A stretch of 64,000 nucleotides of DNA from Sphingobacteriaceae bacterium (GTDB taxonomy: Bacteria; Bacteroidota; Bacteroidia; Sphingobacteriales; Sphingobacteriaceae): positions 1 through 64,000 of the forward strand of contig JACMJM010000050.1 in the NCBI GenBank assembly GCA_014380615.1, in the 5' to 3' direction. The stretch's first letter is position 1. Every line of letters starts with the position of its first letter. The translations under genes were made by a program, and so were the position numbers. Positions 36,133-45,144 of this stretch are shown here, piece by piece. The notes under the pieces were generated by a model that worked only from the letters and a program-made list of their open reading frames with translations, had not been told where the DNA came from and made no database searches.

Positions 36133-36488
36133 TTCGGATTTTTTTGGGGGTAGTTTTTTTGGCCACAAAGTCACAAAGGTTTCTTAAAAGCCGACAAATG
36201 CTGCGAAATACCTTCCCTGCTTTGCGTGTTTTTATCTTTGCGTTCTTTGCGTGAAATAAAACGCATAATAAACTTAGTGTTTAGAGAATTAGTGGCTATG
36301 CTAATATTGTTTAGGCCAGGCTCAAAGGCACAAAGTCGGGGTGTTTTTACTTAGTGTCTTCGAGCCTTGTGGCTATTTTTATTTTTGGCCTTGAGGTACA
36401 AAGGATTAAAGTTTAATTCTGAACTCAGGTAAAATATTATTTAATTCTTCTTCGTGTCTTAGCGATTTTGTAGCCTCCCTCAAATATT
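36133..36488. repeat. Intergenic region with several 'cacaaag' repeat copies
   Basis: No gene. The stretch holds GGCCACAAAGTCACAAAGG (36160s), TTTGCGTTCTTTGCGTG (about 36237) and CTCAAAGGCACAAAGTC (about 36320). These belong to the same dispersed family as at 29140 and 35231, in both orientations, so hairpins form readily. Confidence 0.5.
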
Positions 36489-37586
36489 CTACACGCTAAA
36501 CCTTTCACAATTCTTTAAAAAAGCTTCATCCGCGTCGGCACCGATACCGGGCGTATCATCAATATCTAAAAAATAACCACTGTATCGCACTCCGCCTTTA
36601 CACGGATCTTCGAGGTGGCCAATCATACAAGTATCTAAATCATAGAACTTAATTTCCGGACAAGCATAAGCGAAATGGAGTTTCGCACTAAGCGCAATCC
36701 TGCTTTCTAACATTCCGCCTATCATACAAGGGATTCCCGCTTCTGTGGCGGTGTTGTATATTTTCAAAGATTCGGTGATGCCCCCTGCCTTCGAAAATTT
36801 AATGTTGATATAGTCGCATGCCTTATCCTGAATTAATTTACGGGCGTCATGGTGAGTAAAACAGCTTTCGTCGGCCATTATTTTAACCGGTGATATTTCT
36901 TTCAAAGCCGGTAGTAAATCATCATACCACGCACTCATGGGTTGTTCGCAAAATTCGATGTTAAGATCTGCCATGGAGGTAAGCGCATAAATTGCATCCT
37001 CGAAGCTCCATCCCTGGTTGGCGTCAATGCGCAGAATAATTTCAGAGCCAACGCTTTCGCGGATCTTTGCAATTCGCCGGATATCATCGCCCACATTCTT
37101 GCCGAGTTTTACTTTTAAAATTCGCGCTCCAGTTGATTTAAAGTCTGCTGCCTGCTTAACCATCTCATCAATTGAACCTATCCCGATGGTAATGTCGGTT
37201 TCTATTTGCCTTTTCAAGCCATTTAAAAATTGATACAAGGGAAGGCCGGCATGCTTTGAGGCGATGTCGAACAAAGCCATGTCGAAGGCACTTTTTATCG
37301 TAAAATTATGAGCGGTGTATTTATGCAGTTCGGTAAGTCTTTCTTCAATCTCCAAAGGGTTTTTGTTCTTCCAAAGTGCCGCAAAGTCTTTTGCCATCGC
37401 CAGGCAGGTTTCCTGTGTTTCGCCCACAATCATCGGAAAGGCCGAACATTCTCCTACACCATAAATTCCAGTGTCGGTATGCATCCGTATAAAAACGTTC
37501 TGTGCGTATTCCATCGTGCCGGTTGCGATAGAAAAAGGCCGCATTTTAATGCTGAAGCGGTAGATGTCTGTATGCGTAATTTTCAT
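36489..37586 (-). CDS. Dipeptide epimerase, enolase superfamily
   Basis: 365 residues from the ATG at 37586; the frame stays open 61 codons further into non-homologous sequence. The muconate-lactonizing-type barrel has the KxK motif at Lys158/Lys160 (LKVKLGK), metal ligands Asp188 (RIDANQGW), Glu214 (EFCEQP) and Asp239 (MADES), and the opposite acid-base Lys263 (INIKFSKAGGI). This matches L-Ala-D/L-Glu epimerases, which isomerise the murein dipeptide so it can be degraded. Divergent from the YyaL-type gene. Confidence 0.9.
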   Translation of the reverse strand: MKITHTDIYRFSIKMRPFSIATGTMEYAQNVFIRMHTDTGIYGVGECSAFPMIVGETQETCLAMAKDFAALWKNKNPLEIEERLTELHKYTAHNFTIKSAFDMALFDIASKHAGLPLYQFLNGLKRQIETDITIGIGSIDEMVKQAADFKSTGARILKVKLGKNVGDDIRRIAKIRESVGSEIILRIDANQGWSFEDAIYALTSMADLNIEFCEQPMSAWYDDLLPALKEISPVKIMADESCFTHHDARKLIQDKACDYINIKFSKAGGITESLKIYNTATEAGIPCMIGGMLESRIALSAKLHFAYACPEIKFYDLDTCMIGHLEDPCKGGVRYSGYFLDIDDTPGIGADADEAFLKNCERFSV

Positions 37587-37671
37587 CGTGATCGCAATTA
37601 AATCTGTTTCAACAATTCGAACAATATAAGAGTTAGAAATAATATTCAGACCATTAACTTTGCGACGAATT

Positions 37672-39693
37672 ATGCCAAATCGACTTAGTAAAGAAACCTC
37701 GCCATATTTATTGCAACACGCAAATAATCCTGTAGACTGGTACCCTTGGGGTGCCGAGGCCTTAAGCAAAGCTAAAGCTGAACAGAAGTTGATTTTGGTT
37801 AGTGTTGGCTACTCGGCCTGTCATTGGTGCCACGTAATGGAGCATGAAAGCTTTGAGGATGCCGAGGTGGCGGCAATAATGAACGAGCATTTTGTTTGCA
37901 TTAAAGTAGACAGAGAAGAGCGGCCCGACGTTGACCAGGTTTATATGACCGCTGTACAGTTAATGACCGGACAAGGCGGCTGGCCACTGAATTGCATTTG
38001 TTTACCCGACCAGCGGCCGGTATACGGGGGTACTTATTTCGCTAAAAATAACTGGAAAAATTTACTGATGAACCTGGCAGGTTTCTGGAAAGAAAAACCA
38101 GGTGAAGCAATTGAATATGCCGATAAACTTACAAATGGAATCAGGCAATCCGAAAACCTTAGCCTATCAGATCAGGCCTTCGAATATTCAAACAGCGATT
38201 TGGAAGATATTTTCGCTCCTTTGAAAGGTTCGTTCGATATGGCCGAAGGCGGCTATAACCGAGCCCCTAAGTTTCCATTACCCAACAACTGGCAATTCAT
38301 CCTTCGTTATGCTCATTTTATGAAAGATGATGCCGCACATTTTTCAGCCCGTTTAACGCTAGAAAAAATGGCTTTCGGTGGGATCTATGATCATATTGGC
38401 GGTGGTTTCGCAAGATATTCCGTCGATGGCTTTTGGCATGTGCCGCATTTTGAAAAAATGCTTTACGATAATGCGCAGTTAGTAAGTCTCTATTCCGAGG
38501 CGTATCAATATTCGCCAGACGATCTTTATAAAAAAGTTGTTTACGAAACACTTGAATGGGTAGAACGTGAAATGACATCGCCGGAAGGCGGCTTTTACTC
38601 GGCCTTAGATGCCGACAGTGAAGGGGTGGAAGGCAAGTTTTACACGTTCACAAAAACTGAAATAACAGAAGTTTTAGGAGATTCGGAACTTTTCTGCTTG
38701 TATTATAACATCACCCATGGCGGAAATTGGGAAGAAGAACGAACCAACGTATTGATGCGAACAGAAGATGATGAAACCTTCGCAAAAGACTCGGGTCTGA
38801 GTGTTGAAGAACTCCAAATCAGAATACAGGCACAGAAAGAAAAACTTTTTGCTTATCGCGAACAGCGGATCAGGCCGGGACTGGATAATAAAATTCTGGC
38901 TTCATGGAACGGAATGATGCTAAAGGGTTTTGCTGACGCATACCGGGTATTTAGCGAGTCTCGATTTCTTCGCATGGCAGAAAATAATGCTGAGTTTATT
39001 TTAGAGAATTTAATTACTGAAGGCGGGAGGTTATCTCGGGTTTATAAACAAAATAAAGAAAGTGATTTGCCGGGTGCGGCTTTCCTTGATGATTATGCGT
39101 TGGTTATTGACGGGCTGATAAGTTTGTATGAAGCGACCTTTAATGAGAAATGGCTGCTAACCGCCCGAGACTTATGCGAGTATGCCTTGCAAAACTTTTA
39201 CGATCCTGGAACAGGTATGCTGTTTTATACATCACAGCATGATGATGAGCTGATTGCTCGCAAGTTTGAATTGCTGGATAATGTTATTCCGGCTTCGAAT
39301 TCGGTTATGGCCAATGTACTGCTAAAACTTGGACATTTTTTTGATGATGAAATGTATCTGGTACAGTCGAAGCAAATGCTTCAAAATATATTCCCCGAGA
39401 TAAAAACGTACCCTTCAGGCTATTCGAACTGGGCGATATTATTGATGAATGAAGTTTTCGGGCTTTACGAAATAGCTATTACAGGTACCAAAGCAGAGCA
39501 GAAAAGACAAGAACTTGAAAATTATTTTATTCCTAATAAAATTCTCTTGGGCGGAACTTCAGGAACATTACCTTTGCTGCAAGATAAATGGCTCGGGCAA
39601 ACCAAAATATTCGTTTGTAAAAACAGAACTTGTCAGTTGCCCGTTACTGAAATCAATGATGCCTTGAAGCAGGTTTCAGAATACAGTGCTTAG
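37672..39693 (+). CDS. YyaL/DUF255 thioredoxin-domain protein
   Basis: 673 residues from ATG 37672. The N-terminal thioredoxin-like DUF255 domain opens with [20 protein letters not shown] and carries the CHWC motif (Cys50/Cys53) followed by VMEHESFED. The remainder is an (alpha/alpha)6-barrel resembling glycosidases or N-acylglucosamine epimerases ([20 protein letters not shown]). Related to bacterial YyaL and animal SPATA20. The function is not firmly known. Confidence 0.88.
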   Translation: MPNRLSKETSPYLLQHANNPVDWYPWGAEALSKAKAEQKLILVSVGYSACHWCHVMEHESFEDAEVAAIMNEHFVCIKVDREERPDVDQVYMTAVQLMTGQGGWPLNCICLPDQRPVYGGTYFAKNNWKNLLMNLAGFWKEKPGEAIEYADKLTNGIRQSENLSLSDQAFEYSNSDLEDIFAPLKGSFDMAEGGYNRAPKFPLPNNWQFILRYAHFMKDDAAHFSARLTLEKMAFGGIYDHIGGGFARYSVDGFWHVPHFEKMLYDNAQLVSLYSEAYQYSPDDLYKKVVYETLEWVEREMTSPEGGFYSALDADSEGVEGKFYTFTKTEITEVLGDSELFCLYYNITHGGNWEEERTNVLMRTEDDETFAKDSGLSVEELQIRIQAQKEKLFAYREQRIRPGLDNKILASWNGMMLKGFADAYRVFSESRFLRMAENNAEFILENLITEGGRLSRVYKQNKESDLPGAAFLDDYALVIDGLISLYEATFNEKWLLTARDLCEYALQNFYDPGTGMLFYTSQHDDELIARKFELLDNVIPASNSVMANVLLKLGHFFDDEMYLVQSKQMLQNIFPEIKTYPSGYSNWAILLMNEVFGLYEIAITGTKAEQKRQELENYFIPNKILLGGTSGTLPLLQDKWLGQTKIFVCKNRTCQLPVTEINDALKQVSEYSA

Positions 39694-39796
39694 CCCTTGT
39701 AGCAGGGTAGAACCTTGATTGTATATTAAGTAAGAGTATCTTCTTTCGGATACTTAATTTTATAAATCGCCGGGAATGCCGGCAAAAATTAATGTA

Positions 39797-40294
39797 ATGA
39801 ACATTCAACCAAACAGCGTTGTGGCGCTAACGTACGATTTGTACACCACAGAAAATGGTGAAGAAGTATTTGTAGAAAAGGCTAACGAAGATCAGCCTTT
39901 GGTATTTCTATATGGCGTAGGAATGATGCTTCCGAAATTTGAAGAAAACCTGAACGGCTTAACTCAGGGAGCAAACTACGATTTTCATTTAGCTGCCGCT
40001 GATGCGTATGGCGAAAAAGACGCGAGTGCTGTTGCTGAACTATCTACGGATATGTTTCAGGATATGGAAAAGCCGGAAATAGGTTCGGTATTGCCATTGC
40101 AAGACAATCAGGGCAACCAATTCAGAGCAAAAGTAGTTGGCGTTACAGAAGAGAATGTTACTGTTGATTTGAACCACCCGATGGCTGGCCAGGATCTGCA
40201 TTTCAAAGGAACTATTTTAAGCGTTCGCGAAGCTACTCAGGATGAGTTAGCGCATGGCCACGCTCACGGTGTTGACGGACATTCGGGACACTAA
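39797..40294 (+). CDS. SlyD-type FKBP peptidyl-prolyl isomerase
   Basis: 165 residues from ATG 39797 (MNIQPNSVVALTYDLYT), which matches SlyD starts; ATG 39776 would add 7 residues. FKBP domain at 1-70 and 125-150, with an inserted IF chaperone domain in between (YGEKDASAVAELSTDMF). The His-rich tail GHAHGVDGHSGH could bind Ni or Zn, as in SlyD metallochaperones. Ends at a bidirectional terminator shared with the DUF502 gene. Confidence 0.88.
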   Translation: MNIQPNSVVALTYDLYTTENGEEVFVEKANEDQPLVFLYGVGMMLPKFEENLNGLTQGANYDFHLAAADAYGEKDASAVAELSTDMFQDMEKPEIGSVLPLQDNQGNQFRAKVVGVTEENVTVDLNHPMAGQDLHFKGTILSVREATQDELAHGHAHGVDGHSGH

Positions 40295-40312
40295 TACCCG
40301 ATTCGTTTTGTC

Positions 40313-40353
40313 TAAAAAATGAGAGATCTTACTCTTAAGATTTCTCGTTTTTT
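40313..40353. terminator. Bidirectional terminator between convergent genes
   Basis: GAGAGATCTT (40321-40330) pairs with AAGATTTCTC (40337-40346), flanked by an A-run on the left and a T-run on the right, so it can work on both strands. Confidence 0.75.
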
Positions 40354-40371
40354 AGATTTATTAATATTAAT

Positions 40372-40977
40372 TTATTGTTCGTTAGGGTTGTCTATCAGGC
40401 CGCTTACTCCTCCCGAAACCACAAACTTCATAGCCGCACTGGCACTCATATTTAAAGGGGTTACTTTTTCGTTCTTTACTATAACCAGCTGTCCGGCAAA
40501 CGAGTAAGAGAAAGGTAAGTAAACGGCTACTTCACCCGGGAGTTTAATTTTTCGTAAGTTTTTATGAGTAACAAAACCAATTTGCTTAAGGCCGGAGTCA
40601 TTTAACTCAACCATAACCGGCTCACTGAATTTTTTCTCGTCTCCAACAAAAGCCTCTGTGAAATCTTTAATTGATGAGTAGAAAAAGTTTAATAAGGGAA
40701 TCCGTTTTATCCATCTGCTAAAGCTTGCCTTTATCGGATCGGTAATAAAGTTTGTAACAACTATGCCCGCAATAAGGATAATTACCACAACAGTCAAAAT
40801 ACCAAGGCCCGGAATTGGCTTACCGTTTACATTGAGCCCCAATATGTCTCCAAAGTTGAGAAGCCGGTCTATGGATGAGATTATCCAATATATTAAAAAA
40901 ATAGCGGCACCCAGCGGAACAACAACTAATACACCTTTAAAGAAGTAATTTAATAGAACTCCTGCGATTCGTTTCAT
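40372..40977 (-). CDS. DUF502 family membrane protein
   Basis: 201 residues. Two transmembrane segments (about 10-32 and 55-80) precede a beta-rich soluble part with DUF502 signatures (RIPLLNFFYSSIKDFTEAF, GEVAVYLPFSYSFAGQLVIV). The family is widespread in bacteria and plant endomembranes (LCV-like proteins). Its role is unclear. It lies 49 bp downstream of murF-alr on the same strand. Confidence 0.88.
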   Translation of the reverse strand: MKRIAGVLLNYFFKGVLVVVPLGAAIFLIYWIISSIDRLLNFGDILGLNVNGKPIPGLGILTVVVIILIAGIVVTNFITDPIKASFSRWIKRIPLLNFFYSSIKDFTEAFVGDEKKFSEPVMVELNDSGLKQIGFVTHKNLRKIKLPGEVAVYLPFSYSFAGQLVIVKNEKVTPLNMSASAAMKFVVSGGVSGLIDNPNEQ

Positions 40978-41026
40978 TACATCAAATGTAAGGTTAATGA
41001 ATGATTGAAGTTTGAATGAATGAAGA

Positions 41027-43498
41027 TTACTCGTAGAAGTAAACCCGTTTCACCCGTTCAGAAATACCGGTAAGTACTTCGTAGGGTATTGTTTCTATCT
41101 GCTCGGCAATTTCTTCAACTCGTATAACCTCATTAAACACTATTACTTCGTCGCCTTCATTCGCGTTTAAACCACCAATATTCAGCATGCACATATCCAT
41201 GCAGATATTCCCGATAGTAGGCACCACCACTCCGTTTACAAGCATCTTTCCTTTACCATTTCCAAGTCGGCGGCTATAGCCATCGGCATACCCGATTTTA
41301 ACGGTAGCAACTTTACCGCCGTTAGGTAAAACTCCTTTTCTGTTATAGCCTACGGTATCGCCGGGCTGTAATTTCTTAATTTGTGATATACTGGTTTTTA
41401 ACGTTGTAACGGTTTGGAGCGGCGATTTTTTGTCTTTAAACGAACTATCTATTCCGTAAAGGCCTATTCCTAATCGCACCATATCGAATTGTGCCTCAGG
41501 AATCCGGCTTATGCCGGATGTATTTGAAATATGCCGGAGGAATGTATAACCAACCGATTTTTCGATGCGCTGAGTGATTTCGGTAAACAAATCTATTTGC
41601 CCACGGGTAAAATCATCAGAGGCGGGATCTTCACTTGCAACCAGGTGCGAAAAAACACTCTGGATCTTGATGGCCGGGCAGCTTTCAATTTCCCTTAATA
41701 ATTTATCTATATCGGTGTTCATGAAGCCAAGCCGGTGCATTCCCGTATCGAGTTTAATATGCACGGGGTAATTCTCCCTGTTTTTACGGTTAAGGGCTTC
41801 TATAAAATCTTTAAGAATTCTGAAACTGTAAATTTCAGGCTCTAAAGAATGCTCTACCATGGTGTCGAAAGCCATCACGTCTGGGTTCATCACCATAATA
41901 GGTAAGGTAATTCCCGCTTTTCGAAGCGTTACACCCTCATCGGCATAAGCCACCGCCAGCCAGTCAATCTTATTAAACTGCAGCAGGTTAGCAATCTCGA
42001 AACTTCCACTTCCGTAAGAAAACGCTTTTACCATCACCATTAATTTTACGCCCTTCCTGAGTTGCGACTTATAATAATTCAGGTTGTATTCCAGGGCGTT
42101 GAGATTAATTTCGAGCATGGTTTCGTGTACTTTTTTTGTGAGTACGGTACTTACCTTTTCAAAGCCAAAAGCTCTTGCTCCCTTTATCAGGATGGTTTCG
42201 TTGAGAAGTTTAAGGGTGCCTAAATTACTTACCAGATCATTGGTGTCTTTAAAGAAAGTCTTTTCTATATTAAACTTATCAGCATGTTTGCTTATCTCTT
42301 CGCCTACGCCAATAAAACGGTCCACCTCTTTGCTTTCCAACAGTTTGGCAACCTGCGAGTAAAGCGTATCCGAGTCGATACCAGCTTCAGGAATATCCGA
42401 CAAGATCAGTGAGCGTTTATGGTGCTGATTTTGTTGTTTCAGGAAATCAAGCGCAATGGCGAGCGAGGAAATGTCGGAACTATAAGAATCATCAATAATT
42501 GAACAATTATTAATCCCGTCTTTAAGCTCGAGCCGCATTTTTATGGGATGAAGTTTCTCCAGCCTGAGATCCGCATCCTGGGGAAGATAACCTAAAGCCA
42601 AAACGGTGGCCCAGCAGCAAATGGCGTTTTCTACTGATGCCGCATCGGTAAAAGGCACGGCACACTGTACATCCCGGGCCTGGTATTTTCCTCTTATAAA
42701 AAGATATTTGTCTTCAAGAACTTCGTCGTCAATTAACCGTAGGTCAGCATCATCATCCTCCCATGACCATGTGAACTTCTTTTTTCCCGGAATTTCGCCA
42801 GTATAACCTTTTAAGTATTTGGGTGAGTAGATAAACAAATCGGTGTTTTCAAAAAGAAGCAATTTTTCTCTTATTTTTTCTTCCTTATCGGCGAATCCTT
42901 CATTATGAGCCTCGCCAATGGTAGTTAAAATACCGATGGTAGGTTGTATTACCCGGGCAAGATTTATCATCTCTCCGGTGTGAGATACCCCGGCTTCAAA
43001 AATCCCCATCGTGTGATCGTCCTGCATTTCCCACACAGAAAGCGGCACGCCGATTTGAGAATTAAAACTTTTCGGGCTCCGTATAATGTGTTTTTCGGGT
43101 GCCAGAAGCTGGTAGAGCCATTCTTTAACAATGGTTTTGCCATTGCTTCCGGTTACGGCTATTACCGGGTACTCAAATTGTTTCCGATGGTGGCAGGTAA
43201 GCCAATGCAAGGCTTGCAGGGTATCGTTTACCAAAAAAATATTCGCATCATCTTTCTTGTTTAAAAAAGTCGAATTATCTGATATTACGAAGTTGCGGAT
43301 TCCCTGCTCGTATACCTCCTGCAGATAATCATGCCCGTCTCTGCGGCCTTTAAGAGCGAAAAATAACGCATGCTGAAGATCTGTAAGTTTGCGGCTATCG
43401 TACGCAATGGTGCGTATGTGGGCTTCCGGCGCATTTAGAACACCTTCAGCCTTAATCACTTCCTTAATTTCTGTTACGGGGTATAACTTATGCGCCAT
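41027..43498 (-). CDS. MurF-alanine racemase fusion
   Basis: 823 residues. Residues 1-455 are MurF (UDP-MurNAc-tripeptide:D-Ala-D-Ala ligase) with the ATP loop GSNGKT (117-122) and FEAGVSHTGEM. Residues about 457-823 are PLP-dependent alanine racemase with the cofactor Lys491 in VMVKAFSYGSG and GVVVPTIGNICMDMCM near the end. The fusion couples D-Ala production to its use in peptidoglycan synthesis and is typical of Bacteroidota. The usual catalytic residues appear intact in both halves. Confidence 0.93.
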   Translation of the reverse strand: MAHKLYPVTEIKEVIKAEGVLNAPEAHIRTIAYDSRKLTDLQHALFFALKGRRDGHDYLQEVYEQGIRNFVISDNSTFLNKKDDANIFLVNDTLQALHWLTCHHRKQFEYPVIAVTGSNGKTIVKEWLYQLLAPEKHIIRSPKSFNSQIGVPLSVWEMQDDHTMGIFEAGVSHTGEMINLARVIQPTIGILTTIGEAHNEGFADKEEKIREKLLLFENTDLFIYSPKYLKGYTGEIPGKKKFTWSWEDDDADLRLIDDEVLEDKYLFIRGKYQARDVQCAVPFTDAASVENAICCWATVLALGYLPQDADLRLEKLHPIKMRLELKDGINNCSIIDDSYSSDISSLAIALDFLKQQNQHHKRSLILSDIPEAGIDSDTLYSQVAKLLESKEVDRFIGVGEEISKHADKFNIEKTFFKDTNDLVSNLGTLKLLNETILIKGARAFGFEKVSTVLTKKVHETMLEINLNALEYNLNYYKSQLRKGVKLMVMVKAFSYGSGSFEIANLLQFNKIDWLAVAYADEGVTLRKAGITLPIMVMNPDVMAFDTMVEHSLEPEIYSFRILKDFIEALNRKNRENYPVHIKLDTGMHRLGFMNTDIDKLLREIESCPAIKIQSVFSHLVASEDPASDDFTRGQIDLFTEITQRIEKSVGYTFLRHISNTSGISRIPEAQFDMVRLGIGLYGIDSSFKDKKSPLQTVTTLKTSISQIKKLQPGDTVGYNRKGVLPNGGKVATVKIGYADGYSRRLGNGKGKMLVNGVVVPTIGNICMDMCMLNIGGLNANEGDEVIVFNEVIRVEEIAEQIETIPYEVLTGISERVKRVYFYE

Positions 43499-43562
43499 GA
43501 GGGTACTAATTTCTATAAATTTTTAGGATTTGAATGATATTTTTACGAATTGATTCGAAGTA

Positions 43563-44051
43563 ATGGATTCTAACAAAGAAGGCTCGAAACGTTTAGATAA
43601 GAAGACCGCAAAAGCAAAACTCGAGCAGTATTGCGCCTACCAGGAACGATCTCAGCAGGAGGCGAGGGATAAATTATACAGTTATGGCCTGCATTCGGCA
43701 GAGGTAGAAGATGTGATATGTGATTTAATCGAATCTAATTTTTTGAACGAAGAACGGTTCGCTACAGCTTACGCGCTAGGTAAATTCAGAATAAAGCACT
43801 GGGGGAAACTGAAGATTAAACAGGGTTTGAAATTTAAAAGGGTAGGGGATAATCTGATAAAAAAGGCATTGAATCTAATTGATGCCGAAGATTATGAACG
43901 GACGCTGATAAGTATTCTGCAGAAAAAGGCTGCTTTATCTAAGGAAAGCGATTCTTTTAAACTGCGACATAAGCTTATTCAGTATGCCATATCCCGTGGA
44001 TTCGAAAGCGACCTTGTAATTGATTGCCTGAATTCCAGCGATTTAATTTAA
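43563..44051 (+). CDS. recX: RecX, regulator of RecA
   Basis: 162 residues. Three-helix repeats typical of RecX: KAKLEQYCAYQERSQQEARD, LIESNFLNEERFATAYA, KFRIKHWGKLKIKQGLK. RecX binds RecA filaments and damps recombinase activity. recA is not in the window. Divergent from murF-alr with a 64-bp gap. Confidence 0.85.
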   Translation: MDSNKEGSKRLDKKTAKAKLEQYCAYQERSQQEARDKLYSYGLHSAEVEDVICDLIESNFLNEERFATAYALGKFRIKHWGKLKIKQGLKFKRVGDNLIKKALNLIDAEDYERTLISILQKKAALSKESDSFKLRHKLIQYAISRGFESDLVIDCLNSSDLI

Positions 44052-44076
44052 AAGCGAAAAAAAATTCAATATTTTA

Positions 44077-44106
44077 TTGACAAGGTTGCTTTTCTGTCTA
44101 TATTTG
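44077..44106 (+). promoter_or_regulatory. Promoter for the tRNA-Gly/tRNA-Leu transcript
   Basis: TTGA at 44077-44080, an 18-base spacer, then TATATTTG at 44099-44106 (TAnnTTTG consensus). It lies about 45 bases before tRNA-Gly. Confidence 0.75.
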
Positions 44107-44157
44107 CACTCACAAAAACGGTAAACGTTCAGCCGAACTAAACTGTTAAATACCAAC

Positions 44158-44230
<73 letters not shown>

Positions 44231-44298
44231 CTAAGTCCCTTTCTGCCAGGAAGGGATTTATTTTTAAATGATGCCATTCCGATTTATTCGGAACATCT

Positions 44299-44383
44299 GC
44301 TCAGATGGTGGAACTGGTAGACACGCAGGACTTAAAATCCTGTTCCCGTTAAAGGAGTGCGGGTTCGATTCCCGCTCTGAGTA
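44299..44383 (+). tRNA. tRNA-Leu (anticodon UAA)
   Basis: 85 nt, class II. Acceptor GCTCAGA/TCTGAGT (one G-U pair), anticodon loop CTTAAAA (TAA), a long variable arm, and T-arm CGGGTTCGATTCCCG. Closed by a perfect terminator (AAACCCTCTCTTC/GAAGAGAGGGTTT) at 44385-44419. Confidence 0.94.
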
Positions 44384-44384
44384 C

Positions 44385-44419
44385 AAACCCTCTCTTCAAG
44401 CCCGAAGAGAGGGTTTTTT
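44385..44419 (+). terminator. Terminator after tRNA-Leu
   Basis: A 13-bp perfect stem around AAGCCC, then a T-run. Confidence 0.9.
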
Positions 44420-44438
44420 GGTTTTAAGGCTGGCGGGT

Positions 44439-44633
44439 TGGGATCAGACTCAAAAGTTGTGGACTAGGGTTCAGTGTGACACTAATAATGATATTTTAGA
44501 GTCAAGGATAAATTGCCTTCATGAAAATCCGGTAAGAGCGGAATTGGTGAGGAGTGCGCAGGATTATGTCTATTCCTCGGCAATTGACTATTATACTAAA
44601 GAGAAGGGTTTGCTTGAGATGGATTTCGTGTGA
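44439..44633 (+). pseudogene. RAYT (IS200-like Y1) transposase, C-terminal remnant
   Basis: About 64 residues in frame to the stop, including KLWTRVQCD, CLHENPVRAELVRSAQDYVY and SSAIDYYTKEKGLLEMDFV. This is the highly conserved C-terminus of REP-associated tyrosine transposases of Bacteroidota. The catalytic N-terminal part (HUH motif and Tyr) is missing; upstream lies the tRNA terminator. A GTAG-type palindrome at 44667-44688 sits just downstream, as expected for the partner repeat. Confidence 0.75.
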
Positions 44634-44635
44634 GC

Positions 44636-44656
44636 GAGTCAGAGACTCTTTTTTAT
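44636..44656 (+). terminator. Terminator-like hairpin after the RAYT remnant
   Basis: GAGTC (44636-44640) and GACTC (44644-44648) pair, followed by a run of T. Its stem overlaps the end region of the remnant. Confidence 0.55.
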
Positions 44657-44666
44657 TTACGAATCC

Positions 44667-44688
44667 GTAGAGCCCTGCGGAACTCTAC
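44667..44688. repeat. REP-like palindrome with GTAG head
   Basis: GTAGAG (44667-44672) pairs with CTCTAC (44683-44688) around CCCTGCGGAA. REP sequences mobilised by RAYT enzymes typically begin with GTAG or GTGG before the hairpin. A diverged relative (AACTCCGCAGAGTTCC) occurs near 51397-51412. Confidence 0.5.
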
Positions 44689-44789
44689 ACAGAATGGGAT
44701 TTAAACTGTAGTGAGTAATGTGGAAAGCTTTTGAGTTTGATCGACTAAAAATGTTTGGAATTCTTTATTGAAGCTATTAAATAAAGCGA

Positions 44790-45050
44790 TTAGCTGTTTA
44801 CCTCAGGTGTAAGGAGAGCTGATCCACCACCTTTTCCCCCTCTTTTAGAAACTATTAAAGGCTTTTCGTTCCGGTTATTCATTTGTTCTATCAACTCCCA
44901 GGCCTGCTTGTAGGATATTTTCATTTCGAGAGCAGCTTGTCGGATGGAACCGAATTGTTCAATCTTTTCCAATAATTCAATTTTTCCATATCCAAGGAAT
45001 GCACCATCCTCCGAATCAATCCAGACTCTTCCGTTTGCCACTAGCTTCAT
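44790..45050 (-). CDS. ModE-type winged-helix domain protein
   Basis: 86 residues. VWIDSEDGAFLGYGKIELLE and FGSIRQAALEMKISYKQAWE are the ModE N-terminal helix-turn-helix, and RGGKGGGSALLTPEV is its wing. The C-terminal molybdate-binding (TOBE) domains of full ModE are absent. It is probably a DNA-binding regulator of this transport operon, sensing by another route. Last gene of the TonB receptor-ChrA operon. Confidence 0.8.
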   Translation of the reverse strand: MKLVANGRVWIDSEDGAFLGYGKIELLEKIEQFGSIRQAALEMKISYKQAWELIEQMNNRNEKPLIVSKRGGKGGGSALLTPEVNS

Positions 45051-45144
45051 AATTTAAAACTCGACAAAAGTTTTCATTTTAAGAAGTCGGATCCGTTGTT
45101 CGAAAATTGGAATTACTTTTTTGACTTGGATAGATTGCTGTGGA

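Noticed and set aside
44268-44438. N-terminal part of the 121-codon frame across tRNA-Leu
   Set aside because: This part translates the tRNA and its terminator; only the portion from about 44439 is transposase-like.
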